From a bacterium (lineage in GTDB: Bacteria > Cyanobacteriota > Vampirovibrionia > Gastranaerophilales > Gastranaerophilaceae), in contig JAGOIO010000075.1 in assembly GCA_017995595.1 (NCBI GenBank), positions 1 to 6,873 of the forward strand: a stretch of DNA of 6,873 bases. The letters run 5' to 3'. A program made the position numbers and the translations under genes. Below the pieces are notes generated by a model. It searched no databases, was not told where the DNA came from, and saw nothing but the letters and a program-made list of their open reading frames with translations. Below, piece by piece: positions 1 to 5,609 of this stretch; positions within the stretch are counted from its first letter, which is position 1; every line of letters starts with the position of its first letter.

Positions 1-1432
1 GAGCTGTCGGACCTGCTTGAATTTCTTTGTGAGGTTTGTCAAACCAAGCTGTTCCGGCTACGTCCAAATGAGCCCAAGCAACATTATCGCTTACAAAGTT
101 TTGCAAAAATAGTGCTGCTGCGGAAGCGCCTCCGCCACGAGTTCCTGAATTTTTCATATCTGCAATTTTACTTTTTAAACTGTCGAAATATTCTTCAAAC
201 ATTGGTAATTGCCAGAATTTTTCTCCGCCTTTTTCTCCTGCTCCAATCAAGTTTTCTATAAGTTTTTGGTTGTTGCCGAGTATTCCGCCTGCTTGATAGC
301 CCAATGCTACCATACAAGCTCCTGTAAGGGTTGCTATATCAATAACTTCTTCTACATTAAGCTTGCAAGCATAGCAAAGTGCATCTGCCATTGTAACTCT
401 ACCTTCTGCATCTGTATTGTCTATTTCTATTGTTTTTTTGTTCATCGCAGTTAAGATATCTCCTGGTTTGTATGCATTTTGTCCGGGCATATTTTCACAA
501 GCTGCAATTATTCCGTGAACTTCTATTTCAGGTTTTATTTTAGCTAGAACTTTCATTATATTAATAACTGCACCTGCTCCAGACATATCATCTTTCATTG
601 TAAGCATTGATGAGGCAGGCTTTAAATCCATTCCGCCACTGTCAAAGCACAATCCTTTTCCGATAATTGCTATTCTTTTCTTAGGGTTTGGGCAAGTATA
701 TTGCATGTGAATAAATTTAGGTTCTTGAACGCTTCCTCTTGCAACTCCTAAAAATGCACCCATTCCCATTTTTTCGCAGTCTTTTTTATCGTAAATTTTT
801 GTTTTTATTCCATCTATATCTTTTGCAAGTTCTGCTAATTTCGTTGGGGTTGCATATTGTGGCGGTTCATTTACCAAATCTCTTGTTGCATTCATTGCAA
901 GACCAATTTGTTCACCTTTTCTTGCTCCCTTTTCAAGTTTTTTAAACTTTTCTTCATTATCTTCAACTAAAATTAATTTTTCAATTTTTTCATCTTTTTC
1001 GCTTTTATATTTGTCAAAGGCGTAATCTCCGATAATAAAACCTTCAGTAACAGCTTGTCCGCTTTCAGTTTGACAAAAATCTAATTCACCCAAATCGATT
1101 GTAACGCTTTTTCCTTTTATACATTTAATCTTTTTGGCAACTTTTATTGAAAGCTCTCTGATTTTTGCTATCGTTAAATCTTCTTTTTTGCCCAATCCGA
1201 CAATTAAAACTTTATTTGCAGGAATTTTTCCATAAGTTTGCAAAAGATAAGTATCTTTAAACTTTCCTTCAAATTTGTCTTGAGATAGGACATATTCTGA
1301 AATTAAACCACCTAAAGCCTTATCAACATTTGATAAAACTCCGTCTAATGAGGTTGTTCCCTCAATCATTCCAAGAACTAAAATGTCTGATTTTTGTTTC
1401 TTTATCTCATCATTTAAAACTTTTATTTCCAT
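1..1432 (-). CDS. pepA: Leucyl aminopeptidase (M17 family), 3' end cut by window edge
   Basis: Cytosolic zinc/manganese aminopeptidase that removes N-terminal residues from peptides; family members work as hexamers in peptide turnover. I translated the minus strand from the ATG at 1432 and obtained 477 codons without a stop. The C-terminal catalytic domain carries the M17 signature N-T-D-A-E-G-R at residues 339-345 and the conserved G-K-G-L-C-F-D-S-G-G block at 258-267. Residues matching the E. coli PepA metal ligands are present at a constant offset of 11: Lys259, Asp264, Asp282, Asp341 and Glu343. The catalytic pair Lys271 and Arg345 is also present. The product ends near Q-A-G-P-T-A, so by comparison with the roughly 500-residue family only about 15-25 residues are missing. 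A good ribosome-binding site (AGAGGGAG, 1440-1447) lies 7 nt before the ATG. It sits 83 bp downstream of the lipoprotein gene on the same strand and is probably co-transcribed with it. Confidence 0.96.
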   Translation of the reverse strand, partial: MEIKVLNDEIKKQKSDILVLGMIEGTTSLDGVLSNVDKALGGLISEYVLSQDKFEGKFKDTYLLQTYGKIPANKVLIVGLGKKEDLTIAKIRELSIKVAKKIKCIKGKSVTIDLGELDFCQTESGQAVTEGFIIGDYAFDKYKSEKDEKIEKLILVEDNEEKFKKLEKGARKGEQIGLAMNATRDLVNEPPQYATPTKLAELAKDIDGIKTKIYDKKDCEKMGMGAFLGVARGSVQEPKFIHMQYTCPNPKKRIAIIGKGLCFDSGGMDLKPASSMLTMKDDMSGAGAVINIMKVLAKIKPEIEVHGIIAACENMPGQNAYKPGDILTAMNKKTIEIDNTDAEGRVTMADALCYACKLNVEEVIDIATLTGACMVALGYQAGGILGNNQKLIENLIGAGEKGGEKFWQLPMFEEYFDSLKSKIADMKNSGTRGGGASAAALFLQNFVSDNVAWAHLDVAGTAWFDKPHKEIQAGPTA

Positions 1433-1515
1433 AAAAACACTCCCTCTTAATATATATATTTCTGAATAATTGTAATTCAAAATAAAAAATGTTCTATGGT
1501 GTAAATGGACTAAAT

Positions 1516-1992
1516 TTATTTAATTTTTTTTGTTAATTCTGGATTCTTTTGTCCGTAAAATTCTACAGGAACATATATAGAACCTGAAAAATCAGAAAAG
1601 ACTTTATCTCCGATTACAGCTTTTGTGTTTACAAATTCTGCTTTTTTGATAGGAATATTATTAGGTACAATTCTAACGGCATTCCCAAAAACAAGAGGAA
1701 CGGCAGTTTGTTTGTAACCAACTGTTTTTTCAGGAGTTTCAAATATCTCACTAGCTTTAATATTCATTTTTGTCTTTGATAAATCATTTGTATCAAGTCT
1801 TACAGTATCTTTTGCAAAACATTTATAAGTGCTATCTCCCCAAAGACTTTTGGTATCATAATTTAGAATCTCAATCATTTGAGAAACTTCTTCTGAAGGT
1901 CTAACTTCATGTAAAGGTGCTTTAACACAAGCTGTTGCACCTAAGGCTGATAACCCGACAAATGTGTTTCTTATGATTTTTCCGATTTGCAT
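1516..1992 (-). CDS. Putative small lipoprotein of unknown function
   Basis: A 158-residue protein that I do not recognise. The N-terminus has Lys5 and Arg8, then a short hydrophobic stretch (about residues 10-21) ending in A-T-A-C, so Cys22 is a plausible lipidation site. The lipobox is imperfect, with Ala rather than Leu at -3. After cleavage the product would be a membrane-anchored protein of about 137 residues facing the periplasm or cell surface. The rest is mixed polar sequence with one further Cys (58), no repeats and a basic C-terminus (K-K-I-K). It may be a beta-rich domain, but nothing visible identifies a family. The start is fixed: an in-frame TAA lies directly before the ATG, and TAGGA sits about 9 nt upstream. 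The gene is divergent from rny and precedes pepA on the same strand. No terminator-like hairpin follows it, so read-through into pepA is likely. Confidence 0.75.
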   Translation of the reverse strand: MQIGKIIRNTFVGLSALGATACVKAPLHEVRPSEEVSQMIEILNYDTKSLWGDSTYKCFAKDTVRLDTNDLSKTKMNIKASEIFETPEKTVGYKQTAVPLVFGNAVRIVPNNIPIKKAEFVNTKAVIGDKVFSDFSGSIYVPVEFYGQKNPELTKKIK

Positions 1993-2012
1993 TTATTAAA
2001 TTCCTACATATT

Positions 2013-2035
2013 TTATTTTAACATATAAACTCCTC
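2013..2035 (-). promoter_or_regulatory. Three-codon upstream ORF with strong RBS in lipoprotein leader
   Basis: On the minus strand GAGGAG (2035-2030) is followed after 5 nt by ATG TTA AAA TAA (2024-2013), encoding Met-Leu-Lys and a stop. Just downstream is ATG TAG (2009-2004), a start directly followed by a stop. The lipoprotein ATG at 1992 follows, with the weaker site TAGGA. The best ribosome-binding site in this leader therefore serves a minimal ORF that is out of frame with the gene. It could reduce or couple translation of the lipoprotein, or be a chance arrangement. Confidence 0.3.
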
Positions 2036-2038
2036 GTT

Positions 2039-2068
2039 ATAATACCCCGTAAAAAAAAATTTTGCTAA
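2039..2068 (-). promoter_or_regulatory. Candidate promoter for lipoprotein-pepA unit
   Basis: Reading leftward, TTAGCA (2068-2063) is followed after 18 nt by TATTAT (2044-2039). These match the sigma-70 consensus hexamers at 4 of 6 and 5 of 6 bases. Transcription would start near 2032 and leave a leader of about 40 nt. The spacer holds a T9 tract. The call rests only on consensus resemblance in A+T-rich DNA. Confidence 0.3.
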
Positions 2069-2071
2069 AAT

Positions 2072-2099
2072 TTGACGAAATATTAACAACAACTATACA
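2072..2099 (+). promoter_or_regulatory. Candidate promoter for the rny operon
   Basis: TTGACG (2072-2077, 5 of 6 consensus bases) is followed after 16 nt by TATACA (2094-2099, 4 of 6). Transcription would start near 2106, giving rny a leader of about 200 nt that includes the hairpin at 2199-2225. It lies back to back with the candidate leftward promoter, which is the expected arrangement for divergent units. Consensus resemblance only; other -10-like boxes (TATAAA at 2172 and 2182) lack a good -35 partner. Confidence 0.35.
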
Positions 2100-2198
2100 A
2101 AATTTTAAAAGTATGGTAAGATTTTACTCAAGATGTAGTAGGATAATTTTTTTGGATATATATGCAATAAGTATAAAACCTTATAAATAGAACAACAA

Positions 2199-2225
2199 CC
2201 CGAGATTTTGTAATAAGATGTCGGG
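2199..2225 (+). promoter_or_regulatory. Imperfect hairpin in rny leader
   Basis: CCCGA (2199-2203) pairs with TCGGG (2221-2225). After one G-G mismatch, five further pairs (one of them T-G) close a five-base GTAAT loop, so 10 of 11 positions pair. No T-run follows, so it does not look like an intrinsic terminator. It could be a leader RNA structure in the rny transcript or a DNA operator. Its left arm is also complementary to the ymdB initiation region at 3880-3889. Confidence 0.45.
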
Positions 2226-2308
2226 GCATGTTTGTAATGTAGAAAAAATTCAGGATAATATTATTAACTCATCTTTCGATAATACATAAACGAAATGAGG
2301 TATAAACA

Positions 2309-2470
2309 ATGAACGTAGGTTTAATAGTAGGAATTGTTCTGCTAATTGCCTTGATTGCAGTGGTTGTTATTCAGCAAAATAAATATAAAAATTTGCAAGA
2401 ACAATCTCAAAAAAGTCAAGCTGATTTGAGTGCAAAAGAACAAATCCTTAAAAAAGAAGCTTTTATTTAA
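2309..2470 (+). CDS. rny: RNase Y N-terminal membrane-anchor fragment (ends at in-frame TAA)
   Basis: Begins at an ATG preceded by TGAGG (2296-2300) with 8-nt spacing. It encodes 53 residues: a single hydrophobic helix (about residues 3-21, rich in Ile, Leu and Val), then a charged, Gln/Lys-rich segment that starts the coiled coil. This is the standard RNase Y N-terminus, a membrane anchor leading into a long coiled coil. Translation meets TAA at 2468-2470. The same frame then runs open, with RNase Y-like coiled-coil sequence, to 3829. Counting the TAA as one codon, the whole span is 506 codons, close to the family's usual 510-520 residues. If the stop is genuine, this is either a free membrane peptide or the dead front of a pseudogene. 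A single C-to-T change from CAA (Gln) would explain it. Confidence 0.6.
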   Translation: MNVGLIVGIVLLIALIAVVVIQQNKYKNLQEQSQKSQADLSAKEQILKKEAFI

Positions 2471-2536
2471 GAAAAGGAGAACCTTCATTCAGAAAGAGAA
2501 AAGTTTGATGATGAAGTTAGAAAACGTCGTCAAGAG

Positions 2537-3829
2537 TTGTCTCGTCAAGAAGATAAGCTTACAAAAAGAGAAGATAATCTTGAAGATAAGATTCAGGAAG
2601 CTACAGACAAAGAGTTGGCTGCTGATAAAAAAATGGACGAGTTATTAGAAAAAGAAGATTATTTAGCAGAATTAGTTCAAAAGCAAACAACTGAATTGGA
2701 AAGAATTTCAGGTTTGTCAGCAGATGATGCTAAAAATATGTTATTGGAACAATTAAAAAATGATTTGGCTCAAGAGCAAATGCAGTTAATAAGAGAGAAT
2801 GAATCAAAAATTAAAGAAGATGCTTTGGAAAAATCACAAGAAATTTTAACAACAACAATGCAACGTTGCATGATAGACCAAGTTGTAGAATCTACTGTTG
2901 CAGTTGTGTCTTTACCTAATGATGAAATGAAAGGTCGTATAATCGGTCGTGAAGGTCGAAATATTAGAACATTGGAAACACTTACCGGCGTTGATTTGAT
3001 TATTGATGATACTCCAGAAGCAGTTGTTTTATCAAGTTTTGACCCTGTTCGTCGTGAAATTGCAAAGGTTGCATTGGAAAAACTTATAACAGACGGACGT
3101 ATTCACCCTGTTAGAATTGAAGAAATGGTTGAAAAAGCAAGAGAAGAAATAGATAAAAAAGTTCTTCAAGAGGGCGAAAATGCCGCACTTGATATGGGTA
3201 TAATGGGCATAAACAAGGAGTTGTTAAAAACTTTAGGTCGTTTATATTACAGAACAAGTTATGGTCAAAATGTTTTAAAACACTCACTTGAAGTCGGTCA
3301 TATTGCAGGCATGCTTGCAGCAGAGCTTGGTGCAAATGTTTATACTGCAAAACGTGCAGGTTTGTTGCATGATATAGGTAAGGCTGTTGACCAAACTCAA
3401 GACGGAACACACATTCAACTTGGTGTTGAACTTGCCAAAAGGTTTGGCGAAAAGCAAGAAATTATTCACGCCATTGAAGCTCACCATGATGATGTTACGG
3501 CAAATACAATAGAAGCAGTTTTGGTAAAAATTGCCGATGCAATTTCAGCCGGTCGTCCTGGTGCAAGACGTGATACTTTAGAAATTTATATTAAACGTCT
3601 TCAAAAAATAGAAGAAATAGTAAACAGTTACGAAGGTATTAAGCAATCATTTGCGGTTCAAGCCGGTCGTGAAGTTCGAGTTATAGTTCAAGCGGATATG
3701 TTTGATGACCTGGCTTCTCAAAAGCTTGCAAGAGATGTTGCAAAGAGAATCGAAGATGAACTCGATTATCCGGGACAAATAAGAGTTACTGTCGTCAGAG
3801 AATTTAGAACGACAGAAATTGCAAAATAG
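2537..3829 (+). CDS. rny: Ribonuclease Y, main body (coiled coil, KH and HD domains)
   Basis: RNase Y is a membrane-anchored endoribonuclease that starts mRNA decay and partners with degradosome-like complexes. The first in-frame start after the TAA at 2468 is the TTG at 2537, giving 430 residues; homologous sequence actually continues back to 2471. Numbered from the ATG at 2309, the order is: charged coiled coil to about residue 190, KH RNA-binding domain with G-R-I-I-G-R-E-G-R at 209-217, and HD phosphohydrolase domain with the catalytic His354-Asp355 (L-L-H-D-I-G-K) and a downstream A-H-H-D-D motif. The conserved G-R-P-G-A-R-R and A-V-Q-A-G-R-E-V-R-V blocks follow. All catalytic parts look intact; only the link to the membrane anchor is broken. 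The TTG has no clear ribosome-binding site, so efficient independent translation is doubtful. The gene is followed by ymdB, as in Bacillus. Confidence 0.9.
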   Translation: MSRQEDKLTKREDNLEDKIQEATDKELAADKKMDELLEKEDYLAELVQKQTTELERISGLSADDAKNMLLEQLKNDLAQEQMQLIRENESKIKEDALEKSQEILTTTMQRCMIDQVVESTVAVVSLPNDEMKGRIIGREGRNIRTLETLTGVDLIIDDTPEAVVLSSFDPVRREIAKVALEKLITDGRIHPVRIEEMVEKAREEIDKKVLQEGENAALDMGIMGINKELLKTLGRLYYRTSYGQNVLKHSLEVGHIAGMLAAELGANVYTAKRAGLLHDIGKAVDQTQDGTHIQLGVELAKRFGEKQEIIHAIEAHHDDVTANTIEAVLVKIADAISAGRPGARRDTLEIYIKRLQKIEEIVNSYEGIKQSFAVQAGREVRVIVQADMFDDLASQKLARDVAKRIEDELDYPGQIRVTVVREFRTTEIAK

Positions 3830-3892
3830 GAGGTTTGAGATATAAAGTTCGAATGTATATTTTACATTCGAACTTTGGTATCTCGGGTTATT
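3828..3892 (+). promoter_or_regulatory. Split ribosome-binding site: AGGAGG, long hairpin, then ymdB start
   Basis: AGGAGG (3828-3833) overlaps the rny TAG stop but has no start codon at normal distance. The hairpin spans 3837-3884. Its lower stem is GAGATA (3837-3842) with TATCTC (3879-3884). Then comes a T-G pair with one bulged G (3877/3878), and an upper stem of 14 perfect pairs (3844-3857 with 3863-3876) closed by a TATTT loop. The ymdB ATG is at 3893 and has no proper Shine-Dalgarno within 15 nt. With the hairpin folded, only 3 + 8 = 11 nt separate AGGAGG from the ATG. The sequence and pairing are seen directly; the bridging role is inference. No T-run follows the stem, so a plain intrinsic terminator is unlikely. 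An RNase processing site is an alternative. Confidence 0.65.
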
Positions 3893-4717
3893 ATGTCAGA
3901 GAAGTTAAAAATATTGTTTTTTGGTGATATTGTTGGTAAGTTAGGTAGAAAAGCCGTTAGCGATTATCTTGCAAAAAGAAAATCCGACGGAGTTGCTCCT
4001 GATTTTGTCATAGCTAATGTCGAAAATGCTTCTCATGGTTTTGGTCTTACTGAAAAAAATTACAACGAAATTTCCAATAGCGGTGTTGATTGTATGACAT
4101 CAGGAAATCATATTTGGGATAAAAAAGATATTCATATTTATATAAAAAATGCTCAAAAACTTATTCGTCCGATAAATTATCCTGCAAGAACAAAAGGCAA
4201 AGGCTCTGAAATTTTTGAAGTAAACGGTGTTAAGTTTGGAGTGATAAATGCGTTAGGCAGAGTTTTTATGTCTCCTGTCGATTCTCAATGGGCTGTTGTA
4301 AAAAAAGAAATAAAAAAAATAAAAAAAATTACACCTATCGTTATTGTTGATTTTCACGCAGAAGCAACAGCAGAAAAAATTTGCTTTGGCAGATTTTGTT
4401 CAGAACTTGGAGTTAGTGCGTTTTTTGGAACTCATACCCATGTTCAAACAGCTGATGAAAAAATTGTTAAAGATATGGCTTATATTACAGATGCAGGTTT
4501 TTGTGGGGTAAAAGACAGCGTTATCGGAATGGAGTATCAAACTTCATTAAAAAGACTATCGACAAGTTTGCCTGAAAGATTTGAAATCCCTGATTCAAAA
4601 TTGATTCAACTCAATGCGGTTGAAGTTGAGTTAGATTCGGAATCAGGCAAAGCATGCGATATAAAAAGAATTTATTTAGAAATAGATTATAATAAAGAAA
4701 TTGGAGGCTTAAAGTGA
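3893..4717 (+). CDS. ymdB: YmdB-family metallophosphoesterase (TIGR00282 type)
   Basis: A 274-residue binuclear-metal phosphoesterase. B. subtilis YmdB hydrolyses cyclic nucleotides and affects biofilm and motility decisions; its gene also follows rny. All family motifs are visible: F-G-D-I-V-G (Asp12), N-V-E-N-A-S-H-G (Glu44, Asn45), S-G-N-H-I-W-D-K-K (Asn72, His73), D-F-H-A-E-A-T (His155) and G-T-H-T-H-V-Q-T-A-D (His181, His183). Length and order match the whole family. I chose the ATG at 3893 because the longer in-frame possibility, TTG at 3875, lies inside the right arm of the upstream hairpin and because homologues begin about there (K-I-L-F-x-G-D). The gene lies 63 bp after rny and overlaps the next gene by 4 bp (GTGA). 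Three A runs (A7, A8, A8) at 4300-4328 encode a Lys/Ile-rich stretch. Confidence 0.93.
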   Translation: MSEKLKILFFGDIVGKLGRKAVSDYLAKRKSDGVAPDFVIANVENASHGFGLTEKNYNEISNSGVDCMTSGNHIWDKKDIHIYIKNAQKLIRPINYPARTKGKGSEIFEVNGVKFGVINALGRVFMSPVDSQWAVVKKEIKKIKKITPIVIVDFHAEATAEKICFGRFCSELGVSAFFGTHTHVQTADEKIVKDMAYITDAGFCGVKDSVIGMEYQTSLKRLSTSLPERFEIPDSKLIQLNAVEVELDSESGKACDIKRIYLEIDYNKEIGGLK

Positions 4718-5571
4718 AATCGGATTTACATATCCACACAAAATACTCTGACGGGGTGTTTACCCCTGAGCGTGTCATAGATGCCGCAATAGATGCAGGG
4801 TTAGACGTTATCGCTCTTACAGACCACGATAATATACTTTCTTACCCGTTGGCACAGGCTTATGTTAAGCAGTTAAAACAAGAAAATAAAAAATCAATAG
4901 AAGTTTTGCAAGGTGTTGAAATAAATACTTTGTATAAAAATTATGAAGTTCATATTTTGGGATATATGATGAATGTTGAAGATAATGATTTTAAAACATT
5001 GTTAAAGACACAACAGCAAGCTCGTGTTGAACAAACTCATCAAATAGTTGAGTTACTTCATAAAAAAGAAGGTATAAATATAAAGTATGAAGATATTGAA
5101 AGCCAAGTTGAAAAAGGCGGAAGTATCGGCAGACCTCATATTGCAAAGGCAATAACTGCTGCAGGCGGGACATCAAGCGTTGTCGAAGCTTATGCAAAGT
5201 ACATAAATGATGAATCTCCTGTTTATGTTCAGAGAAAAACCGTTTCTCCACATGATGCGGCAGAAATAATTTATGATGCCGGCGGAATTCCTGTTATTGC
5301 TCACCCACATGATATTGATATTGCAGGTGAATTAATTAAAAGCCTTATGCATTGTGGGTTGCTTGGGATTGAAGCTTATCACCGAAAGCATTCTCCTGCT
5401 ATTGTTGAATATTTCTCTTCAATGGCTGAAGAATTAGGACTTATCGTAACAGGCGGTTCTGATTTCCATGCTCCGAATGCGAACGGTCAAATTGCTTTGG
5501 GTAAAAATTTCGTACCTGAATGGGTTTACGATAAATTATTAGAAGAAAAAAAACGTATTGATATGGCATAA
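4714..5571 (+). CDS. PHP-domain phosphoesterase (TrpH/RNase AM-like)
   Basis: A 285-residue PHP-family metal-dependent phosphoesterase. Metal-ligand motifs in order are D-L-H-I-H-T-K-Y-S-D-G (His6, His8, Asp13), L-T-D-H-D-N (His38), G-V-E-I-N (Glu69), V-H-I-L-G (His80), I-G-R-P-H-I-A (His142), A-H-P-H (His197, His199) and G-G-S-D-F-H (Asp250, His252). The inserted helical segment and the overall length match the COG0613 group. That group includes E. coli YciV/TrpH, reported to act on nucleoside 3',5'-bisphosphates and as a 5'-3' exonuclease on short RNA. The exact substrate here cannot be read from sequence. The GTG start overlaps the ymdB TGA (GTGA), with GGAGG at 4703-4707 and 6-nt spacing, so translation is probably coupled to ymdB. 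Next to rny and ymdB, a role in clearing RNA-decay products is a reasonable inference. Confidence 0.9.
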   Translation: MKSDLHIHTKYSDGVFTPERVIDAAIDAGLDVIALTDHDNILSYPLAQAYVKQLKQENKKSIEVLQGVEINTLYKNYEVHILGYMMNVEDNDFKTLLKTQQQARVEQTHQIVELLHKKEGINIKYEDIESQVEKGGSIGRPHIAKAITAAGGTSSVVEAYAKYINDESPVYVQRKTVSPHDAAEIIYDAGGIPVIAHPHDIDIAGELIKSLMHCGLLGIEAYHRKHSPAIVEYFSSMAEELGLIVTGGSDFHAPNANGQIALGKNFVPEWVYDKLLEEKKRIDMA

Positions 5572-5609
5572 TGTTAGTGTGAAATATCATTAAAATAAAA
5601 GAGGAAAAT

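Larger units (their letters stand above)
1993..2308. other. Divergent intergenic region between lipoprotein gene and rny
   Basis: This 316-bp gap contains no convincing gene longer than a few codons. It must hold the promoters of both flanking transcription units, because the genes diverge. Visible contents are a candidate leftward promoter, a candidate rightward promoter, two minimal upstream ORFs in the leftward leader, and a hairpin at 2199-2225 in the rightward leader. A 10-bp palindrome ATAATATTAT lies near 2255-2264. The region is very A+T rich, so single -10-like matches are expected by chance. I see no tRNA, no known riboswitch core and no insertion sequence. Confidence 0.8.

Noticed and set aside
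209..945. Plus-strand open frames inside pepA
   Set aside because: Their translations are Cys/Phe/Leu-rich and unlike any protein, while the opposite strand is a clear M17 peptidase.
1451..1480. Promoter directly upstream of pepA (TTGAAT plus a TATATA tract)
   Set aside because: Transcription would begin inside the ribosome-binding site, and the -10 is only an alternating TA tract; co-transcription with the lipoprotein gene is simpler.
2468..2470. Reassigned TAA codon (alternative genetic code)
   Set aside because: TAA ends four other complete genes here, and TAG and TGA end two more, each at the length expected; none shows homologous sequence beyond its stop.
2430..2648. Lysine-rich open frame overlapping the rny stop
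   Set aside because: It is in the +1 frame of rny, made of Lys/Leu/Phe codons typical of an A-rich gene read out of frame, and has no ribosome-binding site.
3844..3876. Intrinsic terminator after rny
   Set aside because: The stem is long but A+T-rich and is not followed by a T-run; the next gene starts 16 nt later and belongs to the conserved rny-ymdB pair.
3875..3892. In-frame TTG at 3875 as the ymdB start
   Set aside because: It lies inside the right arm of the hairpin, has no ribosome-binding site, and adds six residues not expected before the family's first beta strand.
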